46,098 bases of DNA from Paenibacillus alvei (GCA_945881905.1 CAMCVV010000015.1:1-46098); one strand, 5' to 3'; counted from the stretch's first letter, positions 25,274-37,778 are shown. The notes: a model not told the origin generated them from the sequence alone. Program-made: numbers and translations.

Positions 25274-26200
25274 TTGGCATCATCTATTATTGAAGTGCAT
25301 GGATTAATGAAGCGCTATGGGGATTTCACAGCTGTGAACGGTATTGAGTTTCAAGTCACACAAGGTGAAGTATTTGGACTACTCGGACCCAATGGTGCTG
25401 GCAAAACAACGACAATGGAAATGATCGAAGGATTGCGTCAACCTGATGGAGGAACTGCTCGAGTGGCAGGATTCGATACGAAGACGGAATTAATCCGAGT
25501 GAAAGAAGTGATAGGTGTTCAGTTGCAATCCACTTCGCTATTCGATTTACTCAAAGTAAAAGAAATTATCAAAATGTATGCGAGCTTCTATCGAAAATCG
25601 CTTCCGGTAGAGAAACTCATCGATGATATGCAGTTGACCGATAAATGGAATGCACGTGTGAAAGGCTTATCCGGCGGTCAGAAACAACGATTGGCCATCG
25701 CTTTAGCGTTAGTGAACGATCCACAGATCGTCTTCTTAGATGAACCTACGACGGGGCTTGACCCACAAGCAAGACGTGTGCTCTGGGATATCATCTTGAA
25801 GCTCAAAGGAGAAGGCAAGACGATAGTCCTGTCTACCCACTATATGGAAGAAGCGGCGATCTTATGTGATCGCATTTGTCTTATGGATCGCGGAGAGATC
25901 ATTGCTCTTGATACACCGGGGAATTTGATCCGAGGATTGAATACCGATAGTGCGATCGAATTCAGGTTGTCTGAAGCAGTTGTTGCACAGGTATGGATGG
26001 AACAATTAAGCGGTGTGAAGAGAGTTGAGCACCGCAAAGATTCTTATGTACTATATACCGATCATCTGCAACAAACCTTGCTCGACTTTATCAGAGAAAC
26101 GACAGAGAGAAGTCTTATATTCACTGATCTTCAGACACGTACAGCTACACTTGAGGACGTGTTTATACACATGACAGGAAGGAGTCTGAGAGAAGCATGA
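25274..26200 (+). CDS. ABC-2 type exporter ATP-binding protein
   Basis: This 308-residue ATPase of the DrrA/CcmA type has Walker A GPNGAGKTT (about 36-44), the signature LSGGQKQR near residue 135, Walker B IVFLDEPTTGLD near 155 and the switch His in STHYMEE. The C-terminal extension (about 215-308) is typical of drug or polymer exporters. It starts at a TTG at 25274 behind GAGGAGGAG. It overlaps the permease gene by four bases (ATGA), so the two subunits are co-translated. Substrate is not readable. Confidence 0.94.
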   Translation: MASSIIEVHGLMKRYGDFTAVNGIEFQVTQGEVFGLLGPNGAGKTTTMEMIEGLRQPDGGTARVAGFDTKTELIRVKEVIGVQLQSTSLFDLLKVKEIIKMYASFYRKSLPVEKLIDDMQLTDKWNARVKGLSGGQKQRLAIALALVNDPQIVFLDEPTTGLDPQARRVLWDIILKLKGEGKTIVLSTHYMEEAAILCDRICLMDRGEIIALDTPGNLIRGLNTDSAIEFRLSEAVVAQVWMEQLSGVKRVEHRKDSYVLYTDHLQQTLLDFIRETTERSLIFTDLQTRTATLEDVFIHMTGRSLREA

Positions 26201-27324
26201 ATGGATATGTCCAATTGACCATTGCCCAACTGCGTATTTTCGCTCGAAATCGAACTGTAATTTTTTTCGGGTTGTTGTTCCCTATCTTGCTGATGCTTGC
26301 ATTAGGGAGCTTTCTAGGAAATGGGGGAGGGATCTCGATTCAAACCGTTGTTGTAGATCAAGATCAAACTTCAGGTTCACAGACGCTCGTGGCATCTTTC
26401 GCTAATGTGCCTTTGTTGAAACTCACTGTAGAGACGAATCTCGAAGAGTCCTTGAAGTTGCTTGAGGAAGGGGAAAATCAACTCGTCATCGTGATACCTC
26501 AAGGTTATGAACAACAGCTACGTGCAGCCAATGCCACCAACTCGGGATCGACGACAACAGATTCAACGAAGTCTAGTGTGGTTCAGGTGTTCTATGATCA
26601 GACTTCACAAAGCACAGCGCAATATGGATTAGCGCTCGTCGGACAAGTCGTGGACACATTCAGTAAAGACTTGACGGGTTATTCACCAGTCGTAGCGATA
26701 GATCCACGAGGGGTACAGTCCTTGGATTTGAGGTATATCGATTTTCTGGTTCCGGGCATTGTCGCGATGATGATTATGTCGAATAATTTGAACGGCGTAT
26801 CGGGTCAAATTGCTGCATGGCGTGAACGAGGGATATTACGCAGAATGCAAAGCACGACATTACGTGCATCTACATTTATTGCTTCACAAATCACAGCGAG
26901 ACTCCTAATGAACGCATCGCAAGCCATGATCGTCTTACTGGTCGCTTCGCTTGTGTTCGGTACTCAAGTGAATGGGTCTTGGTTATGGCTACTCTTATTT
27001 GTAGTGATGGGTACACTTGCCTTCATGGCTATCGGGTTCATCATTGCCGGGATTGCCAAAAACCCGGAACAAGCAGGTCCAATTAGTGGATTAGTGTCTT
27101 TCCCGCTCTTGTTCTTCGGAGGCGTATTCTTCCCAATCAGCAACATGCCCGAATTTATCCAACCGATCGTGAAGCTATTGCCGATATCGCACTTATCGAC
27201 GGCCATGCGCCAAGTGATGAATGTGGGAGCGGGAATAGGAGATCTCTGGTTCGATGCTACGTTATTGTTTGCATGGATGGTCGTGGCTTTCATTATCGCG
27301 AGCAAGACCTTTAAGTGGGAATAA
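26197..27324 (+). CDS. ABC-2 type exporter permease
   Basis: This 375-residue membrane protein has one N-terminal membrane segment (about 20-40), a large extracellular domain (about 45-180) and five further segments to the end (for example IVALLVASLVFG-like, GFIIAGIAKNPEQAG, and LLFFGGVFFPISNMPEF). This is the ABC-2/YhgE-like layout with the conserved FFPISNMP motif. It pairs with the ATPase encoded just before it. No substrate-specific neighbour is present; export of a peptide, drug or lipid is possible. Confidence 0.92.
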   Translation: MNGYVQLTIAQLRIFARNRTVIFFGLLFPILLMLALGSFLGNGGGISIQTVVVDQDQTSGSQTLVASFANVPLLKLTVETNLEESLKLLEEGENQLVIVIPQGYEQQLRAANATNSGSTTTDSTKSSVVQVFYDQTSQSTAQYGLALVGQVVDTFSKDLTGYSPVVAIDPRGVQSLDLRYIDFLVPGIVAMMIMSNNLNGVSGQIAAWRERGILRRMQSTTLRASTFIASQITARLLMNASQAMIVLLVASLVFGTQVNGSWLWLLLFVVMGTLAFMAIGFIIAGIAKNPEQAGPISGLVSFPLLFFGGVFFPISNMPEFIQPIVKLLPISHLSTAMRQVMNVGAGIGDLWFDATLLFAWMVVAFIIASKTFKWE

Positions 27325-27627
27325 AAGCTCGATACCAGGATATATCATCTTCGTGAATCGAAGAAGGATGCATCTCAACAAATCACTTGCCAAGGGACTA
27401 GCTAATATTCCTCACAATCCTGCTAACCCTCATCCTACAGTTATTCCTTAGTATCCGAATGTTGCTAAAATGAAAGTAATCCCCATGGTACAGACGTCAT
27501 CTTGAATCATGAACTAAGCATGATTCAGCAGAAGACTCATCTCGTGAAGCATACAAGGGTATCCTCAAGAAAGCCATGATCGATGACAAATCTAAAGGAG
27601 TGCAGATATCAGTACGAAAGTAATTAT
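27325..27627. other. Gene-free stretch with weak coding relic
   Basis: No supported gene lies between the exporter and lacZ. A plus-strand frame of 34 codons ending at 27621 (AYKGILKKAMIDDKSKGVQI near its end) looks protein-like but has no start and is probably a relic. TGAATCATG (27503-27511) and CATGATTCA (27519-27527) form a short hairpin without a T-tract. Confidence 0.3.
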
Positions 27628-27677
27628 TTGTTACGTAAACACGAGATAAATAAAGATAGACACAATTCATCAGATAT
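27628..27677 (+). promoter_or_regulatory. Promoter and operator-like site for lacZ
   Basis: TTGTTA (27628-27633) and TAAAGA (27651-27656) are 17 bases apart. AATTCATCAGATAT (27664-27677) lies about 8 bases after the -10. This shares its first 11 bases with the palindrome core at 3084-3102, and its position matches that at the GH42 and PhyH promoters. Confidence 0.5.
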
Positions 27678-27700
27678 AGTTCAATGAATGAAAGTAATAA

Positions 27701-30748
<3,048 letters not shown>

Positions 30749-30796
30749 AGCACTGAAGCTCAATATCGAGATGATCCAAGAGAGAAGGAAATTACC

Positions 30797-32128
30797 ATGT
30801 TTCAGAACTGGTCTCGCATCATTCAACTCGCTATACCTTCTGTGGTATCCTTTGCTTTCATCACATTGACGGGAACGTTCAGTTTAATTATCTTAGGACA
30901 TAGCGGTGCACTTGTGATAGCTGTTGTTGGCGTCACCAACATTATTATATATAATTGCTTTGCGATCTTCTCAGGAATGGGACACTCTTTGAACTATCTC
31001 GTTGCACAGAATTTCGGTGAGCAACGAATGAAAAAAGCAATCGAACGCACCTATATTGCTTTATACTTGACATTGTTTGTAGTGATTATCTTAGGTTTCG
31101 TGGGACTTTTTGCTTCTGATGTATTGCTCCGAGTGATTGGAGGCGAAGCTTCCAAAGAAATCGTCATCGGAGAAAGTTATTTGCAATTGCGAATTTGGGC
31201 AATGGCTTTAGGTATTGTGACATTCGCCCTCCATGGGTTTCTTCGAGGCATCGGAGATGCTCGTACCCCGATGGTGCTGTCGCTCATCAGTAACAGTATT
31301 GTCATCCTATTGACATATGTTCTTACATATCCGGAAGGACTGAGCATCAGTGAAATTCTATTTAGAGCCGGAATTTCATTTCTCATTGGAGAAGTGATTG
31401 GGGTATTAGGCAGTTTGTGGGTATATTTCATCAAGCTTCATCCGATCTATGAAACCAGAGCACGTGTACTATTCAAACTAGATGAAGCAAAATTAATATT
31501 TGCTGAAAGCAGTAAGTTAGGCATTCAAGAGTTTTCGATTAGCTTCTCGGTGTTGATCTTTACCATATTCGTTGCACGGTTAGGCGAAGCAGCTCTAGCT
31601 GCCAATGAAATTGCACTGAATGTGATGTCGCTCGGATTTATGCCAGCGTTCGCTTTTGGTGCGACAGCAACGATCTTGGTAGGTCAAGAAATTGGCAGAG
31701 GCAACTATATCGCTGCGAAGCGAGTAGGGATTGATACCTCGATCATTGCTATGATATTTATTTTCATTGTAGGCAGTCTTGAATTCATCTTTGCTGGACC
31801 GATTTCGCGCATATATTCGAGTGACCCCGCGGTATTCAAGTTAGCTGCTTTTCTCATCATGATTTCTGCTTTTCTGCAAGTGTTTGATGGTTGGTTGGTT
31901 GTCATATCTGGGGGTTTGCGTGGCATCGGTGATACCGGATTTCTATTGCGAACTTCATTTGGATTGAGTTGGTTTGTATTTGTTCCTTTAGCGTATTTAT
32001 CGATATTCGTATGGGATTTAAGCAGTATCGGCGCATGGATTTCGCTGTATATCTTCCTTGTGATCTTCGCGATTCTTGTCGTGGTGCGATATTTTCGTGT
32101 GGATTGGACACGTATTACAGTAAAATAA
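30797..32128 (+). CDS. MATE-family efflux transporter
   Basis: This 443-residue membrane protein has twelve predicted segments in two homologous six-segment halves, the layout of MATE exporters of the NorM/DinF type. The first half includes FALHGFLRGIGDARTP near residue 145 and the second the matching GGLRGIGDTG near residue 370. It exports cationic drugs or metabolites in exchange for Na+ or H+. The ATG at 30797 has GAAGGAAAT upstream. The gap after lacZ is short, so some read-through expression is possible, but a link with lactose use is not obvious. Confidence 0.93.
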   Translation: MFQNWSRIIQLAIPSVVSFAFITLTGTFSLIILGHSGALVIAVVGVTNIIIYNCFAIFSGMGHSLNYLVAQNFGEQRMKKAIERTYIALYLTLFVVIILGFVGLFASDVLLRVIGGEASKEIVIGESYLQLRIWAMALGIVTFALHGFLRGIGDARTPMVLSLISNSIVILLTYVLTYPEGLSISEILFRAGISFLIGEVIGVLGSLWVYFIKLHPIYETRARVLFKLDEAKLIFAESSKLGIQEFSISFSVLIFTIFVARLGEAALAANEIALNVMSLGFMPAFAFGATATILVGQEIGRGNYIAAKRVGIDTSIIAMIFIFIVGSLEFIFAGPISRIYSSDPAVFKLAAFLIMISAFLQVFDGWLVVISGGLRGIGDTGFLLRTSFGLSWFVFVPLAYLSIFVWDLSSIGAWISLYIFLVIFAILVVVRYFRVDWTRITVK

Positions 32129-32241
32129 CTCATCGGCGTGCACTATGATGGATGGAGTAATGATGGCGCATGAATCTTCGGATGAGTTGCGTGGTTACTC
32201 AAGTGTGATTATGGAGCTCATCGAATTGAGTTAAAGCAGAA

Positions 32242-32577
32242 TTAAGCCGATGCTCTTTTTTTGATTATGAAGAGGTCTACGTCATGTTCAATGACTTTAT
32301 CTGTGAAGTACTCCAGACGATTATTTGTCGATTGCGCCATTTCTTTGAGCTGAACGATATCTTCTGTAGTTGCAGCTACTTGTATCATGATTGCAGTCAC
32401 AGTATTTTCAAGTATATCGAATCGTTCTTCGAGCTTATCGAATCGTTCTTCAAGCTTATCGAATCGTTCTTCAAGTATATCGAATCGATTTTCGAGTTGC
32501 TCAACACGGCTATCTATTTTGTCTACTTTTACGATTATTGTTCCAAGCATTTCCAAAATCAATTGTTCGTTGTTCAT
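32242..32577 (-). CDS. Small coiled-coil protein with heptad repeats
   Basis: This is a 111-residue protein whose centre (about residues 20-60) is a regular heptad coiled coil: LENRFDIL, then two LEERFDKL units, then LEERFDIL. The repeats are nearly identical at DNA level in 21-base units. Flanking parts are also helical and charged. No known catalytic domain is visible. The ATG at 32577 lies behind GGAAGAACTTCA, a plausible ribosome site. Similar short coiled-coil proteins are common in Firmicutes without known function. It stands alone, convergent with the MATE gene and divergent from the ECF operon. Confidence 0.7.
   Translation of the reverse strand: MNNEQLILEMLGTIIVKVDKIDSRVEQLENRFDILEERFDKLEERFDKLEERFDILENTVTAIMIQVAATTEDIVQLKEMAQSTNNRLEYFTDKVIEHDVDLFIIKKRASA
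32415..32498 (-). repeat. Four 21-bp tandem repeats in the coiled-coil gene
   Basis: Four consecutive 21-base units, each beginning TATCGAATCG on the plus strand, encode the seven-residue repeats RFDxLEE. The middle two units differ at very few bases, showing recent expansion. Confidence 0.85.
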
Positions 32578-32713
32578 TGAAGTTCTTCCCTTCCGTGCGT
32601 ATATGCATAGTATAAACTAAAATTACAATAAATCCAACTATATTACAAATTAATCCATAATCAAACATATAATGACATTATTTCGGATTTATTTCTTATA
32701 CGACAAAAGTTTA

Positions 32714-32742
32714 TTGACAACACATCACTGGTATGATATGTT
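32714..32742 (+). promoter_or_regulatory. Promoter for the ECF transporter operon
   Basis: TTGACA (32714-32719) and TATGTT (32737-32742) are 17 bases apart, about 80 bases before the S-component start. I saw no recognisable riboswitch in this leader. Confidence 0.6.
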
Positions 32743-32820
32743 TTAATTTGAAATTCATACTATTTTACTAGGATTTCTTACGTATTCACGAAACTTAACT
32801 ACCTAACAGGAGGAATGAAA

Positions 32821-33378
32821 ATGGGAAAAAAAAGCAAGTTGTCTATTCAAACCATTGTAGCAATTGGTATTGGTTCAGCGGTATTTGTTATACTTGGTAG
32901 GTTTGGTTCCATTCCCTCAGGTATTCCTGATACGAATATCGAGACGACGTATGCTTTTCTCTCATTATTATCATTGATTTATGGTCCCATAGCAGGTGTT
33001 TTAATCGGACTCATCGGACATACGCTCAAAGATGCTATTTTCTACGGAGCCCCTTGGTATAGTTGGGTAATCGCTTCGGGAGTATTTGGACTACTGATTG
33101 GCTTAGCATCTAGAAGCATCTCTATACGTGAAGGTGTATTCGGTAGACGAGAAATCATTCGATTCAATATCTATCAAATTTCGGCAAATGTCATTGCATG
33201 GTTCGTAGTCGCACCTGTGTTAGATATATGGATATATGCTGAGCCGGTTAACAAAGTATTCGTACAAGGATTAGTTGCAGGTACCGCAAATATCGTGACA
33301 GTAGCTATAATTGGTACGTTGTTATCGCTTGCTTACGCAAAAACAAGAACGAAAAAAGGAAGTTTAAGTAAAGAATAA
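32821..33378 (+). CDS. UPF0397 family ECF transporter substrate-binding (S) component
   Basis: This 185-residue membrane protein has about six segments and closely follows the UPF0397 pattern: [20 protein letters not shown], then [17 protein letters not shown], then [21 protein letters not shown] components bind a vitamin or other micronutrient and deliver it to the shared ATPase and T subunits. The substrate of the UPF0397 group is not proven. The ATG at 32821 is preferred over 32815 because AGGAGG (32808-32813) is seven bases away. It is the first gene of a complete three-gene ECF operon. Confidence 0.9.
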   Translation: MGKKSKLSIQTIVAIGIGSAVFVILGRFGSIPSGIPDTNIETTYAFLSLLSLIYGPIAGVLIGLIGHTLKDAIFYGAPWYSWVIASGVFGLLIGLASRSISIREGVFGRREIIRFNIYQISANVIAWFVVAPVLDIWIYAEPVNKVFVQGLVAGTANIVTVAIIGTLLSLAYAKTRTKKGSLSKE

Positions 33379-33430
33379 TCAACTTAATATATAGAAGACT
33401 TATATAGCTCATGCAAAAAGGAAGATGCAA

Positions 33431-35134
33431 TTGAAAAAACCACTTATCGAATTTGTCGAATTCGGATTTCAATATCATTCCCAATCAGAACCGACACTTC
33501 TCGAATTGAATTGTACGATATATGAAGGGGAAAAAGTTTTGATCGTTGGGCCTTCGGGTTCGGGCAAAAGCTCGTTCGCTCACTGTATCAATGGCTTGAT
33601 CCCTTTTTATTATTCCGGTGAAATGACCGGTTCTTTGAAGATCAGAGGAAAAGAACTTCGAGAACTAAATTTGACACAAATATCTGATCTAGTCGGTACT
33701 GTCTTACAGGATCCGGACGGGCAATTTGTTGGATTGACTGTAGCAGAAGATATCGCGTTCAAGTTAGAAAATGACGGGATTCCTCAGTTGGAGATGCGGC
33801 AAAAGGTAGCTGCTTCAGCTCTACGGGTAGGTATGGAAAATCATTTGGATCAAGCACCTCATGTTCTTTCCGGAGGTCAAAAGCAAAGAACAACGCTTGC
33901 TGGTGTTTTGGTGAATGATGTCGAAATTCTTCTTTTTGATGAACCGCTTGCTAATTTAGATCCTCGTACAGGTAAAAGCGCGATTGAACTCATTGATGAG
34001 ATTCATCAAGATACGCAAAAAACTATAATCATCATTGAACATCGATTGGAAGAAGTGTTACATAGAGGAATCGATCGCATTATTGTCATGTATGAAGGCA
34101 GAATTATAGCTGACTTGACACCAAATGAGCTCTTGTGTTCTTCTCTGCTGCGACAGATCGGCATTCGTGAACCACTATATCTGAGCGCTCTTCGTTATGC
34201 AGGATGCGAGATCACTCCTGAAATGAAGCCATGTCATATCGAATCGATCATTCTAGATCCATGTAAGTTTCAATTACATGAGTGGATAAAAAATCGCAAT
34301 CAACCGAGTGCCTCTCAGGAAACGCAGGCTTTACTTGAGTTGCGTCATATTCATTTTCGTTATGATGAGCATAAAGAAATCTTACATGATGTGTCGTTTA
34401 CCTTGCATGAAGGTGAGATGGTATGTATTGTAGGTATGAATGGAGCAGGGAAATCTACAGTATCCAAACTCATATGCGGATTCTACAAACCTACCTCGGG
34501 CCAGATGTTATTGAAAAATAAAGATATGTTGTCTATGACCATTCGTGAACGTGCTGAGCATATCGGTTATGTTCTTCAAAACCCGAATCAAATGATTTCC
34601 CAAACATTGATTTTTGATGAGGTCGCTTTTGGGCTTAAGATCCGAGGTGTGCCAGAAAGTCAAGTCAAAGAGCGGGTTTATGACGTGTTAAAGGTGTGTG
34701 GACTATACGCATTTCGCAATTGGCCGATTTCTGCATTGAGCTTCGGACAAAAAAAACGTGTAACCATTGCTTCTATTCTGGTATTGAATCCACAAATTCT
34801 GATTCTTGATGAGCCTACTGCAGGTCAGGATTTCAAGCATTATAATGAAATGATGGAATTTATCCTGCAATTGAATCGCCAAGGGGTAACGATCATAATG
34901 ATTACGCATGATATGCACCTCATGTTGGAATATGCTGAGCGTGCTATTGTTCTTGCTGAAGGTAGACGAATTGCAGATGATTGTCCTGCGAACGTGCTTA
35001 CAGATGCCCACATCATTGAAGCGGCTCATTTGAAAGAAACCTCTTTAGACCGGCTTGCTGTGAGAGCAGGATTGGATCAACCTATTGACCTGTTGCTCAC
35101 ATTTATCGATGAAGACCGGAGGAAGAGAAATTGA
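33431..35134 (+). CDS. ECF transporter ATPase, two fused ABC domains
   Basis: This protein of about 567 residues carries two complete ABC ATPase domains in one chain, a fused EcfA-EcfA'. Domain 1 has GPSGSGKSS (about 38-46), LSGGQKQR and EILLFDEPLANLD. Domain 2 (from about residue 290) has GMNGAGKST, LSFGQKKR and ILILDEPTAGQD. The YkoD-type fusion is known in Firmicutes. It should energise uptake by the S component upstream and the T component downstream. TTG at 33431 is preferred because AAAAAGGAAG ends six bases before it; the ATG at 33425 is too close. Its stop overlaps the start of the T gene. Confidence 0.94.
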   Translation: MKKPLIEFVEFGFQYHSQSEPTLLELNCTIYEGEKVLIVGPSGSGKSSFAHCINGLIPFYYSGEMTGSLKIRGKELRELNLTQISDLVGTVLQDPDGQFVGLTVAEDIAFKLENDGIPQLEMRQKVAASALRVGMENHLDQAPHVLSGGQKQRTTLAGVLVNDVEILLFDEPLANLDPRTGKSAIELIDEIHQDTQKTIIIIEHRLEEVLHRGIDRIIVMYEGRIIADLTPNELLCSSLLRQIGIREPLYLSALRYAGCEITPEMKPCHIESIILDPCKFQLHEWIKNRNQPSASQETQALLELRHIHFRYDEHKEILHDVSFTLHEGEMVCIVGMNGAGKSTVSKLICGFYKPTSGQMLLKNKDMLSMTIRERAEHIGYVLQNPNQMISQTLIFDEVAFGLKIRGVPESQVKERVYDVLKVCGLYAFRNWPISALSFGQKKRVTIASILVLNPQILILDEPTAGQDFKHYNEMMEFILQLNRQGVTIIMITHDMHLMLEYAERAIVLAEGRRIADDCPANVLTDAHIIEAAHLKETSLDRLAVRAGLDQPIDLLLTFIDEDRRKRN

Positions 35135-35964
35135 TGCAATCGAAGATGCTCACGTACTCACCTCTGGATTCACCTATCCATCGTTTATCAGGGGTGACCA
35201 AGCTCATATTCTTTATCCTTTGGACGCTTTCGGTAATGATCACCTACGATACACGATGTTTAGTCGTGATGCTTCTATTCAGCTTGCTATGCTTCCGTAT
35301 ATCTACAATTAGATTCCAAGAGGTTGCGTTTGTCGTATACTTTATTTTGTTCTTCTTACTACTGAACCACATCACAATATTCATCTTTTCCCCATTAGAA
35401 GGTGTCAAGATTTATACGACTCGCCATGATTGGTTTCACATCGCGGGACGTTACACAGTTACATGGGAACAACTTTTTTACCAATGCAATATCATGCTGA
35501 AGTACGTAACAGTGATTCCTATGGCACTTCTATTTTTGAAGAGTACAGCTCCAAGTGAGTTCGCTTCTTCGTTACACCGCATTGGTGTGAATTACAAGAT
35601 TGCGTATGCGGTTTCCATCACGATGCGCTACATCCCAGATGTCATGGCAGATTTCCAAGACATTTCCTTTGCGCAACAAGCACGAGGTATTGACCTATCT
35701 CGCAAAGAAAAGCTGAGTCGTCGGTTAAAGAACGTGACAGCGATTATGTGGCCACTGATCTTCTCTAGCTTAGAGCGAATCGAGACGATTAGCGCTGCGA
35801 TGGAGTTGAGAGGATTCGGTCATCAGTCTCGTCGAACATGGTACAGTGAACGTCCATTCGCCAACAGAGAGTACTTCACGATAGCACTGATCATCGTGAT
35901 CTGCTTGCTTACGGGTATCATTACCTTCCATGATGGAGAGCGGTTTTATAATCCATTTGTATAA
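35134..35964 (+). CDS. ecfT: ECF transporter transmembrane (T) component
   Basis: This 276-residue protein has about five membrane segments and the two coupling motifs of EcfT/CbiQ proteins: AQQARGIDL (about 188) and AMELRGFG (about 226), which insert into the two ATPase domains. The ATG at 35134 overlaps the ATPase stop codon, with GGAGGAAGAG upstream, so translation is coupled. With the preceding two genes it completes an ECF importer. Confidence 0.93.
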   Translation: MQSKMLTYSPLDSPIHRLSGVTKLIFFILWTLSVMITYDTRCLVVMLLFSLLCFRISTIRFQEVAFVVYFILFFLLLNHITIFIFSPLEGVKIYTTRHDWFHIAGRYTVTWEQLFYQCNIMLKYVTVIPMALLFLKSTAPSEFASSLHRIGVNYKIAYAVSITMRYIPDVMADFQDISFAQQARGIDLSRKEKLSRRLKNVTAIMWPLIFSSLERIETISAAMELRGFGHQSRRTWYSERPFANREYFTIALIIVICLLTGIITFHDGERFYNPFV

Positions 35965-36310
35965 ATGAACGACACGAACTAACGGCTCATCCAACCCCAT
36001 GGCAACCGTATCTTGCTTGAATTGCTTTAACGCTTCTAATTGCGTAAATACATAGATGCCTCGTGTTTGTGTGTAACGAGTAGGTTACTTCGACAACACG
36101 ATTGTTCGTTGCAATGACTTGAGCTTATTCTATCGAAGCATTGAAAGTGTTGTTGCTTAGAGAACAAGTGCTTATGTGAGCAGAGCCTCATCATAAGAAG
36201 TATCCAGGGGAATGGTATATGGACTAGCATGTAGAGGTGAACCCATACCTCTGACGACATCAGCGGTCTTGACGTAGCTTGTAGGTTGTGGTCATGACTG
36301 ATGTAAGTAG
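35965..36310 (-). pseudogene. Decayed gene of unknown family
   Basis: The minus strand holds three protein-like pieces in different frames: SYVKTADVVRGMGSPLHASP (about 36282-36220), QVIATNNRVVEVTYSLHT (about 36120-36065) and GIYVFTQLEALKQFKQDT with MGLDEPLVRVVH (about 36062-35970). They read in the same direction and order, interrupted by frameshifts and stops, as expected for one broken gene. I do not recognise the family. The remaining bases up to the MFS start show nothing I can support. Confidence 0.45.
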
Positions 36311-36582
36311 GGGATCGAATCGAGACTGGTTCTAGTGAAGTTCGATGAGTTCATGCTAGATGTAGTCTTCATCGGCACGAGCGAAGGCGGATTAGACACT
36401 CAATCAATGAAGTGAAATTGCGATATGTTATCAGATGTACAAGCAAGTTCACATAAAGAAGAGACAGAATATAGCATTCGTGCATGGAAACTTGTATAAT
36501 TAAGAGAAAGAACACATTGAAATACGGCCATTGCACTCCGTTAACGGGCTAAATGTTAGATAATGGGATGTTCAGGATGGGG

Positions 36583-37776
36583 ATGGCGATTATACAAAAG
36601 AATAATTTGCGTTTTGCTGCGCTTCAAAGCTTTTATTGGGGTGCAGTTTGTATGACTTCATCTTTTATGGTGCTGTATTTGCAAAGTAAGGGTTATGATC
36701 CTGATCGAATTGGTATTATATTAGCAGTCAGTTCTGTAGCTATGCTCGTGGGTCAATACTTCTGGGGCTTCTATTGCAACACCAATTCGTGGTTTAACCA
36801 TAAGAATATCATTTTGTTGTGTTTGTTTGCAGGTATAGGTGTGAATCTGTTATTTCCTTACATATCTTTACATTATGTACTTATTATCGTGTGCTATTTC
36901 GTATTCTCGTTTACGCTTAATTCCATTGCGCCTATGATTGATGCATGGACGATGATTCGCAAAATCGATTCCCCCGAAATTAACTATGGTTTAACTCGTG
37001 GTATCGGTTCAGCAGTCTACGCGGTGTCTGCTGTAGGGTTCGGATATGTGTTTAGGTATACAGGCATCGAGTTGATGTTCTTATTTTCATCGTTATTTAT
37101 TGGTTTAGCACTTATCACTACGATGTTTATAGAACGAGGTCGCACGCAAAGTCCTAATATCCTTTCCAAAATCACAGGATTCGGAGCTTCCGTCACGTTA
37201 TTGAGGAATTCACGATATGTGATGTTATTACTGAGTCTGTTTCTCATCTTTATTGCATTCATGTCGAATGGTGCTTATTATGGACTACTGATTAGAGAAT
37301 TAGGTGGTACGACAAGTGAATTCGGTCTAGGGATATTCCTTATGGCCATCAGTGAAGTTCCGGTCATGATCATGTCTGCATGGCTGTTAACCAAATTTTC
37401 TGCACGGCTTTTACTGAGTATATCGTTTGTTTTTTTCCTGCTCAAAGCGATTTGTTTAGCACTGTCAGAGTCACTGCTCATGGCCACTTTGTCTCAACTT
37501 TGTCAATCTTTTTCGTTTGGTTTATTTCTACCTGTCTGTTTAGTATACATTACACAAATTGTCAAAGAATCAGAACTCACGCTTGCCTTCATGCTTCTCG
37601 CCTCAGTGTCTTATGGGCTCAGTGGAATTATAGGTAACCCCTTAGGTGGCTGGATATCACAGGAGTTTGGACTCGCCACGATGTACGATATCAACACACT
37701 GATTACAGCAACCGGCTTAGGATTATTTATAGTCTCCATCACGGTTCACAAGTTTAGAAAAATAGAAGCCACATAG
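36583..37776 (+). CDS. MFS transporter (MFS_1-like)
   Basis: This membrane protein of about 397 residues has twelve predicted segments. It opens with NLRFAALQSFYWGAVCMTSS, and the loop after segment 2 is GYDPDRIGIILAVSSV, typical of the MFS_1-like group related to sugar and nucleoside symporters. Several in-frame ATGs compete (36553, 36568, 36577, 36583). I prefer 36583 because TTCAGGATGGGG lies directly upstream. Substrate is unknown. It is a single-gene unit; htpG follows from its own promoter. Confidence 0.88.
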   Translation: MAIIQKNNLRFAALQSFYWGAVCMTSSFMVLYLQSKGYDPDRIGIILAVSSVAMLVGQYFWGFYCNTNSWFNHKNIILLCLFAGIGVNLLFPYISLHYVLIIVCYFVFSFTLNSIAPMIDAWTMIRKIDSPEINYGLTRGIGSAVYAVSAVGFGYVFRYTGIELMFLFSSLFIGLALITTMFIERGRTQSPNILSKITGFGASVTLLRNSRYVMLLLSLFLIFIAFMSNGAYYGLLIRELGGTTSEFGLGIFLMAISEVPVMIMSAWLLTKFSARLLLSISFVFFLLKAICLALSESLLMATLSQLCQSFSFGLFLPVCLVYITQIVKESELTLAFMLLASVSYGLSGIIGNPLGGWISQEFGLATMYDINTLITATGLGLFIVSITVHKFRKIEAT

Positions 37777-37778
37777 CA

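Noticed and set aside
27503-27527. Hairpin as a terminator for the ABC-2 exporter
   Set aside because: Nine-base A/T-rich stem without a T-tract and 180 bases from the exporter stop.
32284-32620. Several plus-strand open frames across the coiled-coil gene
   Set aside because: They arise because the 21-bp repeat keeps all frames open. Their Ser-rich or aromatic repeats have no family resemblance, and only the minus frame has a heptad pattern with a plausible ribosome site.
32640-32820. Riboswitch in the leader of the ECF operon
   Set aside because: No conserved core of FMN, TPP, cobalamin or similar riboswitches could be recognised; only a promoter was visible.
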